From Octodonta nipae (Eukaryota; Arthropoda; Insecta; Coleoptera; Chrysomelidae), in contig CM067220.1 in assembly GCA_034190945.1 (NCBI GenBank), positions 102,411,869 to 102,475,868 on the forward strand: a stretch of 64,000 nt of DNA. The letters are read 5' to 3'. The number at the start of each line of letters is the position of its first letter. Positions within the stretch are counted from its first letter, which is position 1. The translations under genes were made by a program, and so were the position numbers. The notes under the pieces were generated by a model. The model was given only the letters and a program-made list of their open reading frames with translations, made no database searches and was not told the origin of the DNA. Positions 21,590-31,442 of this stretch are shown here, in pieces.

Positions 21590-22280
21590 TACAGGGTGAT
21601 TCCAGATATGTTAGAAATAATTTTTTTAATGGGTGGCACATAAGCAGTTGCATATTTAGGGTGTTTAAAATATAGAGTAGAGTGCAATTATAACTAATAA
21701 AATAATTATATAGGGAAGCCCATTAGCGGTTGAATTTACAGGCTTCTTGGAATAGAAGGTGCAGTAAAATTTCAGTTTATACAGGGTGGTACAAAAAATG
21801 TTATACATAGATGCCTATACAGGGTGGCGGAAATGGAAATGCAACATTTCGTAACCCATAAGCAGTTGTATATATAGTTAAGATGAAATATAGGGTAAGA
21901 GGAATTATAGATATACAGGATGGTGATAAAAAATGTTAGAATAGGAAATGATTTATAGAGTAGACCACGAAGAGTTCCATATATATAATGATTGAAATAT
22001 AGGTCGGAGTAGAATTATATTACAGAAGATAAATTTCATAAACAAAAAGAGTAAATATGGTGGGTCATAGGCAGTGGCATATACAGAATGGTTTACCCGG
22101 TGGTTGAAAAATGTTAAAAAATATTATGCGTGGTCCATAAGCAGTTGCATATACAGGGTGGTGGAAATATATAATGAGATGGAATTATTATGAGGATTTT
22201 AATAAACGTTAGAGAATTGAGTGCAATTATAGCTATACAGGGGTGTTAGAAAAAATAAATAAGTAGGGTAGCCCATTAGC
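21590..22280 (+). repeat. TATACAGGGTGG satellite inside the Helitron
   Basis: Irregular tandem repeat with TATACAGGGTGG or close variants at about 21590, 21778, 21818, 21908, 22080, 22150 and 22235, linked by a CATAAGCAGTTGCATATA segment and GTAGAATTATA. The same satellite forms arrays at 29.3-29.7, 37.3-37.6, 39.5-40.2 (reversed) and 45.8-47.8 kb. Confidence 0.85.
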
Positions 22281-22382
22281 AGTTGAATTGTTGTCATATT
22301 AAATTAAGAATTAAGAATTTGAACACAAATAAAGTTCTATGAATTATATCTGAAAAAAACTTGAATTTCGTTACTTATTTGT

Positions 22383-22515
22383 AGAAGCGAGATGTAAGAC
22401 CGACATCTAGGATTTTCGAGGAAACTATCACACAGAGGTTCCGAATCTGGATCCGTTCTGTGTAATTGCTGTTCTCCCTAAAGTCCTAGGATAGAATGTC
22501 ACGATAAAATTTTCA
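22383..22515. repeat. One-sided copy of the 7.9-kb MITE
   Basis: GAGATGTAAGACCGACATC and CACACAGAGGTTCCGAATCT match one arm and interior of the 7911-8108 element; the other arm is absent. It sits within the Helitron just before its 3' hairpin. Confidence 0.7.
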
Positions 22516-22649
22516 TGTTACTTAACCTGCCAGAGATATTGACACAATTGGTCGAATTTCGACCACTGGGAGACAGCTAGTATACTTAAATTACTCAATA
22601 GACGGTAGATGTCACCGACATCTATTAGGTTCAATACAATGACAGTAAT

Positions 22650-24790
22650 ATCAACATTAGACTAATTCAATTCCGCAAGTTTTTTTCTCGGTGCTCAAGT
22701 AAAATATTAATCTATAAGTTTAAGCTCTAATCTCAATTTTAAGTACGTACATTTGAAGTTTTCCCATTTAAAATGCATGTATTTTTTTTCAAATTTCTAA
22801 TTTATAGCAACCTTTTACAATATTTTGAATCGGTTTGATGGATCTTACGGGAAATTCCAGGCGATTCAAAATTGTTTAGGTGTTTTTTTGGGTAACTCGC
22901 ACTCGTTCGTTATTTACTTTTATAAAAGTTATATATTATTGAAATAATATAAATTTTCAATTTATTTTAAGATACAGAACATTATTACAATTTAACTATA
23001 ATACCTAAGTATATTGTTAATTTTATTCTTAAATATATTTTTGAGAATTTGTAATGGGTTGTTTTTGTAAAATTTTTTTAATAGAAAATATATAAAGAAA
23101 AAAATCCACAAAATAAACAAAATTCTTTCTACATGTTTTGTTTAATTACACATCCTTTGTGAGCTTCTGTATTTAATAGCTGGTATATTATGTCAATTAA
23201 AGCCATCACAATGGCAAAATCTCATAAAACCAGTTGTCACAAAGCCTCCACAAACCGAAATATGTAATATTTCAGTGACATTTGCTTAATAATTATCCAA
23301 CTCGAAAATTAAACCGATAACTAAATTACTTTCTGAATTTGTGAACAATGCTTCCCTTCATGTTATAAAAAAATCAAATATTTATTTGTACATTATTGTC
23401 ACAAATTCATTAAATAAATATCAGTCTAGGTGATATTTAATAGAGTTAATTAATTGGCTCAGTGAACATCTATTGTAAATGTCTCTATACTAGACGACCT
23501 CACGTTGATAGACACAATATGGTAAGAGATTCACTCCATTAGATCCTTTCAAGTGAAAACAGGAACGGTGGGAAGACACATTCATTCATCTTCATACACT
23601 TCTATTAACGCGGAGTAAGACTCCAATTGAATAGAACACCAAATATAAGGAATTACATGTAGAAATAAAACAACATAATGGCAAATTGAAAACTCAGTCC
23701 AAACAAATATTTTAAAGAAAAATTCATTAATTATGGATAACATAGAATGTGACAAAATGTAGCACAACAAATTTTATGTTTTTGAATAGAATTTTATTTA
23801 CTCGGCAAGCAATATACCTCATTGTTATAATAACAAAACTTACCCTTGATAATTATAATTTACATATTACAATTATCACCAATTACATTTATTTAAAACC
23901 TACTATTTAGTTTATTGTGTGTAAAAATATTTATATTAGACACATCTTAAGTGGACGTCTTAACTTCAAGAAAATAGTAATTTTTATTACTATTAATTAT
24001 CTAGGATTTCTTTGGAAACGGAGTATTCTTATTTCTGGGCGTGTTTTTTTTTAATTTTGTATATTTATCATATAATAGATATGATAATATAATAGATACA
24101 TATATACATAATATATCATTTTTAATGTTGCCACATTTATTATTGTTAATTCCATTGAATACAAACATAAGTTACTTAGACTATTAATCACATATTCAAT
24201 ATGTTTACCGGACTTGGCTTAATATAATACCAAGATATGAAACCGATTCTATTCTTGTTAACAAATTTCTTATATATAACGACATCAATTTCCCTCAGTA
24301 CATTAATATTGAAGTTCCGAAATTACGTTTTATTAATACTTAATACAAATTTATTTGACTCTAGCCGTATTGAAATTAATTCCAAGTGAAGTATTAGTTC
24401 CTACTCAACTCTTGCTATACCCAAATCGTAGAACTGCTGACTCATTAGCAGTAGTGAAAATTATATAAAGAGGAATTAAACCCCAAACGTCTTTTATACC
24501 AACTCACCTTATATTCTAAAACCTTATTATGTTTGTTCATTGAGATTTTTCCTCCTAACTCTTTTTTTGCAACAGTATGTATGAGAATGTCCACCTAGAA
24601 CAAAGTTTGCTGGTAAATTTGTGTCATGTGTCCAAATAAGTAGTGTGGAGATGTGTGGACACTATTTACAATCGGAGTACTTGTCAAAAGATGGGGTTAA
24701 ATTGTTCGATAATTGACTTTCTATGACCGCCATCCCTCTCAATAATCAAATATGGCACCATCTAACTTATTTATGTATCATCTTAACTTC
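22650..24790. other. Unassigned AT-rich stretch
   Basis: No coding relic, array or inverted repeat recognised on either strand; the longest open frames are short and compositionally simple. Confidence 0.45.
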
Positions 24791-24799
24791 ATGTTTGGC

Positions 24800-25140
24800 T
24801 CATTTCAGGGTTACGGGTCTCCCTTATTCTTTACCTGGTGCCTCAAGGATCCAAATCAATCCAGCAGATCTCTCGTCCTCTGGATCTCTTCCTACATTTC
24901 AATTTAATTTCGCTATTGTAGAAGTCTTTTATTTTTGTTGGTTCTTATCTAGGTGTATGATCTGTTATCGTTAAGTGTTATGCCCAACATTAGGCGCTCA
25001 ATTGCTATTTGTGGCACTCCTAATTTGTTTGTTGAATATTCCGTGAGAGTCCACGTTTGCGTCTCATATTTCAGAACTGACAGAACGTATACATTGAGTA
25101 CTGTAGAAGGCAGATGTGTACCTAAAGAAAGCTCCTTTTA
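24800..25140 (-). pseudogene. LINE reverse transcriptase C-terminal relic
   Basis: The minus strand from about 25118 reads STVLNVYVLSVLKYETQTWT, then LTEYSTNKLGVPQIAIERLM, then LGITLND. This is the thumb/C-terminal segment common to insect non-LTR elements (VLPVLTYG.ETWTLT...NKLRVAQRAMER.MLGI.L.D). After a stop it continues as RTNKN and, past a deletion, RKRSRGREICWIDLDP, which fits the following RGRP..RW.DD region. Reverse transcriptase motifs A to D are absent, so it is 5'-truncated, as LINE insertions often are. A poly(A) or target duplication was not resolved. Confidence 0.75.
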
Positions 25141-25159
25141 TAAATTACTGCTTTATTGA

Positions 25160-25690
25160 TTTTCTTTTCCAAAGTTTTACCGTAAGTCCTAAACAAACAC
25201 AATAGTCTATTTCTGCTAGTTCTTTTGTTTCAATTTTATGCATAAAGGTGTGAAAATTCTCAGGACAAATGTACAAATGGTAGTAGGTCAAATTTAACTG
25301 GTAACATTTGATTATAACCTATGAACCAGATGAAGCAATTTTTAACAGCCTGTAATAAATACATTTTTAAAAAGAAAAAAGATATTTTTCTCTGCAACAG
25401 TTAAATGCTTTTTCTGAAGATCGTTGGAGAAATGTTGAAAAATTGAAAATATTAGGCTGTAACATGAGTTTGAAACTCCATTTTCTTCATTCTCATCTGA
25501 ATTATTTTCCAGAAATTTTAGGGTGACTATAGTAAAGAGCAAGGTGAGTTCTTTCACCAGGGTATATACGAAATGAAAAAAGGTATCAAGAAAGACAGGA
25601 TGAACATGTTATGGTAGATTACTGTTGGTCCATAAAGAAAGATACAAAAAAAGCGTCAACCTGTCAGATCACTTGAAAATAAACCCGAAA
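25160..25690. other. Unassigned stretch
   Basis: Nothing recognised; AT-rich with a 71-codon minus frame lacking family resemblance. Confidence 0.4.
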
Positions 25691-25719
25691 GATATTATAA
25701 AAAATACATTAAAAAACAA

Positions 25720-26830
25720 AAACCGACTTAAAAAAAGGTAACTTAACTAAAAAGCATGAAATAATTTTTTACTACAATTAAATACTTTTTCTGAAGTCGG
25801 TGCTAAGTTGAGAGCAGCGAAGATCAACTTATAAATGTACTTCCCAAATTATTTTCAGTTTAGCTTGGCACCGACTTCAGAAGAAGTATTATTTTTAAGA
25901 AGAATAACTTTTTCTCTAAATAATTTTCATACGAACGTTTTCTGTATGAATCCAACTTATGAAGTAACACTGAATATAGATACTAACTAAGAGCCTCCAT
26001 CTTGAAGTTGATTAACTGACATTTTATATTTTAATTCCAATCTACTTTCAATTTTGATATATTTGATAACAATTTTAGATATAAACAAAAATAAAGGTAC
26101 TTCACTTTTAAACAAAATTCATATTTGCTGCCAAATCCGGTCTACAGTTAAAAAAGTGACATGGACTGAATACACTTTATAGTAAATGTTTTAGACCATG
26201 CAAATCTGTTTATGAAGAATAACTTTTTCTCTTAAAATTATTCATAAAAAATCGTTTGATTTATGAAGACACACTGTATATACAGCCTAATTGAAAATCT
26301 TCACCTTGATGTTGATTAACTGACATTTATTTTGATTAATTCAATGTCTTTTCAATTTACCCCAAATTTCGAACAGAAACATTTTCATATTTGCCAGCAT
26401 CTCTACCAAAGCTTACTAAATAAGAAAGTTGGTAAAAACTTTTTCCCGATTTTCTAAATAAAGGCACCAGCTATGTTATTAAAAAATATATGGGACCACT
26501 TCGTGATCCCCTGGAACTAATCCAATTTCTTTTCAAATTATTACCAAATTCCGAACAGAAACATTTCCTAATTTTTTTAATACTAGCGACCCCACCAAAG
26601 CTTACTGTATAAGAATGTCGGTAAAGAAGTTTTTCTTGATTTTCTAAAAAACAGGACAAGCTATGTTATTAAAAAATATATGGGACCACTTCGGGATCCC
26701 CTGAGACAGGATCCAGTATAAACAGTGAAATTCCTTGAGCCGTTTACGAGTAATCGCTTGAACAAAGAAAATAACATAGATTCAGACGAATTGTGAACCT
26801 CCTTCTTTTTGAAGTCGATTAAAAAGAGAA
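25720..26830. repeat. Dispersed repeat of the GAAGTCGG family with an internal duplication
   Basis: Starts near AAACCGACTTAAAAAAAGG (25725). An inverted pair GAAGTCGGTGCTAAG (25794) and CTTGGCACCGACTTC (25864) encloses about 55 bp. A block is duplicated in tandem: 26345-26525 and 26526-26705 share CGAACAGAAACATTT, CCAAAGCTTACT and TATATGGGACCACTTCG. It ends GAACCTCCTTCTTTTTGAAG at about 26795-26814. Similar sequence recurs at 29940-30172, where it forms one end of a longer element. Confidence 0.65.
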
Positions 26831-27942
26831 TTTTACTAATTCTATTTGCTGAAACAAATAAGCTGAATATGCTTGGTGTGTATGCAAATCAAGTTTTTAG
26901 TCATTAGGAATAGCACTGAAACGTAGATTATAAATGATGTTATTCTGAAAGTTGTGCGTCCAAACAATTTTATTTTCCATAAAGGATGAACTTTAGATGG
27001 AAATAATATTTTCCTCGGTTTTCTTGGCATCATTCTCATTCAAGAATAGTTTCTTACAATTATATTGGGGTAGTTTTCAGGTTTACCCTAAATCTAAAGA
27101 ATAGTTTCAAACACTAGTGACTACTGCCATATTCGATCTATATATTGAATGGGGTAAAGGGTAGTTTCTCTCAACCTAGCTGAATGACTTACTAAGTTTC
27201 TGCTACATCTTATATTTTATATTGTTTCTTGAATTTGGGGTAGTTTTCACCCCAAAATGAGAACGACTTTCACATATTATTCTATAGACTGGAGTATTTT
27301 TAACAGTAAGTTTTGACAACTGGAGTGGGATACTATTCCAAAGTTCACCCCTTTTTAGGGAGTGTTTTTTGACTCTAGCTAAATTTTGGAGGGTGTACGA
27401 GTTTTTTTTAACATACATCAGAATGGCATGGTTTGGTTAAATTTATATAATTTTTTAGTGGTGCGGTGTTATCAAATATTTTGGTTTAATTTGAATTACG
27501 TTCATTTAACGGTCTCTTTCTTGTCCGCGAATTGGGTACAAATTTTACTTCTTATACACTTTGTTTGAGTAATGCGACATGAATAATTATTATACAATTT
27601 TTAGTGATATGACATATTAGATGCAGTTTTTTATTTTAATTCCTTCTGTTTGATAACAATTTTAGTTATTATTAAAAATAGAAGTAGTTCACTTCTAAGC
27701 TAAACTCATATTTGCTGACAAACATCGTATACAGTTGAAAAAATGGCAACTAATGATACAGTATGAACTATAACGTTTCCCTAAATATTAATCATAATTT
27801 TTTATCTGTTTGATTCCAACTTATGAAGGCACACTTCATATCAAGACCAATTGAAAACTTCCATCTTGAATTTGATTATCCGACAATTATTTTGATTTAT
27901 TTTCAATTTGATACACTCCGAGCCCGAACAAAGGCATTTTCT
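26831..27942. other. Partly related AT-rich stretch
   Basis: 26840-27640 is unassigned. 27640-27940 resembles 26030-26350 (for example TTGATAACAATTTTAG and a TGATT(A/T)(T/A)(C/T)(T/C)GACA block), so it is probably another diverged copy of the repeat above, running up to the TIR element at 27943. Confidence 0.45.
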
Positions 27943-28636
27943 TTTTTAACCGACTTCCAAAACGGAAGAGGTTATCGATTCGTCGTCACGTTTTTTTATG
28001 TATGCTCAGTAATTATTCAAAAACGGCTTGGGCAAATTTGATGATTCAAACGGCATTGTATTAAGGAACATTACAGAAAGGTACTTTATAATTTTCTATA
28101 ACATGAGATTCACGGTTTTCCAGAAAATCAGAAAAAAACAGTACAGGGACTACATTTCAGTGAATTTCAATAAATCTAGAGTGTTTTCTCTAAAACGGCT
28201 CAATCAATTTGAACATTTTAAACTGTATTCCACAAAAAGATGTTCCAGCTTGATTCCGTATAATTATCTGTAACGTAAAACATACCGTTTTTCCGAAAAT
28301 TGTAAAAATATTTGCAAAAACACGGTAAGCATCAACGTAAATGTTAAATTTTCATCATAAATATCTAGGTTAAATGTCAAGATATGCCATGAAAGGATAT
28401 CGTACAAGGTGTTTGTAACAGTTTTCATTTCAGTCGAGTGAAATGGCACAAAATATTCCATTAGTGTATCGAAAAAAAAATTTTTTAGGTGAGCGATGTG
28501 TTCTACATGGTATACGGTGGTTGGTAATGTGCGCAATGGAAATATTAGGTGAAATAAAATTAAAGTTAGACAGGTGGGTTCAAAAAATATTGCAAATAAA
28601 TGTAATATTGAGTGGTACATAAGCATTTCCATATAC

Positions 28637-28681
<45 letters not shown>

Positions 28682-28775
28682 TTTAAGTTTTCGCGGGCAC
28701 TAAATGTTTTAGGTGGTTTCCGGGAATTCATCCGCGTAGTTGATAACTGATCCCTGCCGGGATCGATGGTAAAAT

Positions 28776-28812
28776 GACGACGTTTCGGCAGAGTCACATC
28801 TGCCCTCTTCAG
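28776..28812 (-). ncRNA. Small hammerhead-ribozyme-like motif (PLE)
   Basis: Minus strand: CTGAAGA, G, then GGCAGA, 6-nt loop, TCTGCC (a perfect 6-bp stem), then GAAAC and GTC. This satisfies the CUGANGA / stem II / GAAA hammerhead core, with almost no stem III, as described for PLE-associated small variants that work as dimers. It is the best-preserved of the window's set. Cleavage was not tested; the single G before the stem is unpaired. Confidence 0.65.
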
Positions 28813-28971
28813 GTCGGTTCGCATAATTCTCGTAGCCTTCTGATTTCGCTTCTAGTTACTCGAATACTCGCTTCCAGTTATCGCCCTCGAATACATCGAT
28901 CATGCCTAAGTATATAATAGCAGGTCTGATCAGTTATCAACTACGCGGATGAATTCCCGGAAACCACCTAA

Positions 28972-29034
<63 letters not shown>

Positions 29035-29043
29035 CAGCAAACT

Positions 29044-29270
29044 TCTCATTCGAAAATCTCTGCTTCTTTGTGATCTCGTTTTCCTTAAATCTTGCAAAAC
29101 CCACAACATCATTCCGAACACTTTCAAACTAAAACATCGCACCTTTTCACGTTCAATTTCCAGTATTCTTAACAAAGCAAGTTTCGCCCTATTACGAAAT
29201 TCCATCCATTCAATCAGATATCAACTTGACTTAACCAACCTAAATTTGTATCATTGTTACTCGTCATTAC
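29044..29270 (+). pseudogene. PLE protein N-terminal fragment
   Basis: The plus frame reads LVFLKSCKTHNIIPNTFKLK, HRTFSRSISSILNKASFALL and RNSIHSIRYQLDLTN. PLE proteins have a helical N-terminal region of this pattern (FL..C.....IP..L, then an R-rich stretch, then L....LLR..I...R..L). No reverse transcriptase follows; the piece ends where the satellite begins at 29290. The open frame extends left into the AT microsatellite, which is not coding. Confidence 0.5.
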
Positions 29271-29294
29271 ATACTTTCAACCCTAGTCCAATAC

Positions 29295-29745
29295 ATAAGT
29301 AGTTGCGTATACAAGGTGGTTGAAATAAGAGTGAAGTAAAACTATGGTTATACAGGGGGTTCAAAATTGATAGAAGCAGTTGCATATACAGGATGATTGA
29401 AATATAAGATGGAGTGGAATTATAGTTATACAGGGTGGTTAAAAAAATGTTATATAGAGTGGAACATAAGTAGTTGCTTATACTTGGCATATTGGGCGAA
29501 GTAAAATTATAGGTATACAGGGTGATTTAAAAAATAGAAAAATGGAAACCCTCAACAGGGTGGAGAAGATTAATACTTATACAGGGCGGTTGCAACATCG
29601 TGTAGAGTTGAATTATAGTTAGACAGGGTGACTCAAAAAATGATAGAAAGATAATTTATATTGGGCGACCAACACACAGAAGCATATTCAGGGTGGTTGC
29701 AATATAGGGTGAATTAGAGTTACACTTATAGAAAGTGGGCCAAAT
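29295..29745 (+). repeat. CAGGGTGG satellite within copy A
   Basis: TATACAGGGTGG variants at about 29350, 29378, 29428, 29513, 29577 and 29622, with CATAAGTAGTTGC links. The order of unusual variants here (for example GCAACATCGTGTAGAGTTG) matches the reversed array at 39.5-39.8 kb, so the two arrays are copies and not independent expansions. Confidence 0.8.
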
Positions 29746-30172
29746 AATAAAACAAATAAAAAAATATGTGGTTATTATAAAAAAATACAAATTAGAGAGA
29801 GAGGTAGAGATAAGAATACAAATAATCAATAGAATTGTAACTTAAATCAGATAAAAAAAAATATGTCAGAAAATAGTTATTGATTGCACAGGGTTTCTAA
29901 ACGGTTTTCATGTTGAAATCGGTTCTTTTTTAAATATAAATTATTATTTTTAATACTATTGTCTCCACCAAAGATTACTGTAGAAGAAACTCTTAAAAAG
30001 TTTTACAGATTTTCTTAAAAACGGTATAAGCCATGACTGAAAAAAATATGGGACCGTTTCGGGATCCCCCTTAACAGAATCCAATTTCCTTCATCCGGTT
30101 CGAATATTCGCTCAACACGCAAAAAAACATATGAACAGACGAATGAACCTCCTGCTTTTTGAGGTAGGTTAA

Positions 30173-30910
30173 TAAATAAAACAGACTAGTGTGATATTTA
30201 AAGCAGAGAGTATCATAAAACACATGAATAAATCTCATAATTCCTCCAATTATTTTTAAAATCAAGCTAATAAACTTTAAAAATTTTTCATCAGTTACCA
30301 CATTTTATATCTCGCGATCAAAATAACTTTCGTCTTTCGATATGATAAAATAAAGAAAAAATATCGCTGTCTGCTAAGGCAGTCATGGCGGCAGCACATG
30401 CTCTCCGATTTCCTCATTCATTCAAGTCATACTCCTAATTACTTTCCGCCGACCTGTATATGGCGATATCTTGTTAGCGTGTCATTTTTTCTTCATAATT
30501 GGCCGGGATTTATGAGAAAGAATGTAATTTGAAAGCCGCAAACCCCAAATAGATGTACGATAAACGCGCGTTCAGGTATTTCGGAATCTGAACGGTCGGT
30601 TATGGTGTGCCGTGCCGTTTAAAATTTTTGGTGGAGATAGAGATAATCGGAAAAGGGATCTGTTTTATGTTTACTCGTTCGACTGAGAGTTTTGGTCGAT
30701 AGAATTATTATTAGTCATGGTTTTGCGGCTGGAGTATGGGCTGTTCGGTGTTAGCAGGTGCTCCGCTTGCTTTTGTTGGGAGTTTATTTACCGATTCGCG
30801 ATCGGATAAAATACTACTGTTGGGATCCCTTTTAAGGGCTTAATGATAAATGTTAATACAGTAAAAAACCGGTTTGGGAATTTTTATGATAGTACGAGGG
30901 TTTATCAATA
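30173..30910. other. Unassigned stretch with a less AT-rich island
   Basis: 30370-30720 stands out by higher GC (CATGGCGGCAGCACATGCTC, CCGCCGACCTGTATATGGCG, GGCCGGGATTTATGAG). No open frame or known motif explains it. It could be a host regulatory or exonic remnant, or an unrecognised element. Confidence 0.4.
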
Positions 30911-30916
30911 AGTAAC

Positions 30917-31440
30917 TAAAGTCGATTTGCAGCGATCTACCGGTTATAACTTTGGCTCTACCCTTGGTTGTAGTTTGACATTTCTCTTTTCAACACTGAA
31001 GTAGAACCAAAACTCATTCGCTAGAGAATACAATTTGGTTCAACCAGAAAGCGTCAAAATCATATGTTAAATTGTTTTGTTTTTGTTTACTTAAAATTTT
31101 GTACACAAAAATTGTTTTATTTATGTGTTCGTTAGTGGTACTTAAGTGATTTTCGTAAAACTGATCAAAATTTACGGTTAAATGTATACGTAAACATGTA
31201 AAATAATAAATACATAACCTCAAATGTTGAGAAAGAGACAGACAATCAAAAACAACTACTGCTTTGGGTTATTCTCGGTTGACGATATCTCAAACAATGA
31301 TGTAAGAAAGGTGACGTCATTGGTATTAACCAAAACTGCTAGGATGTGTTTGGCTCAAACCATTTAGGAACCATTTTCATATGCAGGTTCTACTGCATAT
31401 GAAAATTATAACCGGTAGATCCCTGTAAATCGCTTTAACA
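30917..31440. mobile_element. TIR element with internal palindrome, ~520 bp
   Basis: The left end AAAGTCGATTTGCAGCGATC, then TACCGGTTATAAC, is inverted at the right (GTTATAACCGGTAG-type at 31405-31425, then ATCCCTGTAAATCGCTTT). Adjacent to the right arm is a 14-bp palindrome, ATTTTCATATGCAG (31373-31386), GTTCTA, CTGCATATGAAAAT (31393-31406). A fragment with AGGTTCTACTGTATATGAAA lies at about 33615, so the family is dispersed. No coding capacity was seen. Confidence 0.65.
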
Positions 31441-31442
31441 CA

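Larger units (their letters stand above)
21241..22580 (+). mobile_element. Non-autonomous Helitron, 1,340 bp
   Basis: The 5' end is TCTATATATAAATAGGC after an A. The 3' end has an 8-bp hairpin (TGGTCGAA, T, TTCGACCA at 22549-22565), 11 nt, then CTAG followed by T. Insertion between A and T without target duplication is the Helitron rule. The host PLE sequence reads CCTTCA before it and TATACTTAA after it. The uninterrupted CCTTCATATACTTAA is present at 34459-34473 and, reversed, at 34232-34246, so the boundaries are exact. It contains a foldback MITE end (21515), CAGGGTGG tandem repeats (21590-22280) and a MITE copy (22383-22515). No Rep/helicase coding sequence was seen. A second 5' end of this family is at 57223. 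Confidence 0.9.
28640..29290 (+). mobile_element. PLE insertion: inverted pLTR, ribozyme-like motif, ORF start
   Basis: (AT)n tracts at 28637-28677 and 28975-29030 flank a 45-bp perfect inverted repeat: 28706-28750 and 28930-28974 (TCAGTTATCAACTACGCGGA within it). GATCAGTTATCAACTACGCG is a PLE 5' sequence I recognise. Between the arms is a hammerhead-like motif on the minus strand. Beyond the right arm a PLE N-terminal coding piece follows on plus. The corresponding place in the inverted copy at about 40.1 kb lacks all of this, which supports a later insertion. Confidence 0.75.
27943..30172 (+). mobile_element. Long TIR-like repeat element, copy A
   Basis: Left end TTAACCGACTTCCAAAACGG, then AAGAGGTTATCGATTCGTC. 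Right end (30137-30172), as its complement, TTAACCTACCTCAAAAAGCA, then GGAGGTTCATTCGTC. The two ends are inverted relatives and each sits on TTAA. The interior includes a stretch with ATCACGG-like pieces (28030-28640), a PLE insertion (28640-29290), a CAGGGTGG array (29295-29745) and AAACGGTTTTCATGTTG. An inverted copy at 39345-40845 shares the order of these parts. The superfamily is unknown; no transposase was seen. Confidence 0.6.

Noticed and set aside
28264..28824. 186-codon minus frame
   Set aside because: It runs through the microsatellite and pLTR sequence; no family resemblance and no upstream signals.
28949..29302. 117-codon open frame with a long Ile-Tyr run
   Set aside because: The Ile-Tyr run is only the AT microsatellite; just the downstream part (29044-29270) resembles a PLE N-terminus.
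27943..30172. piggyBac-type element because the ends sit on TTAA
   Set aside because: The ends (CCGACTTCC) lack the usual CCC(T/A) start and there is no transposase; the TTAA could be chance in AT-rich DNA.
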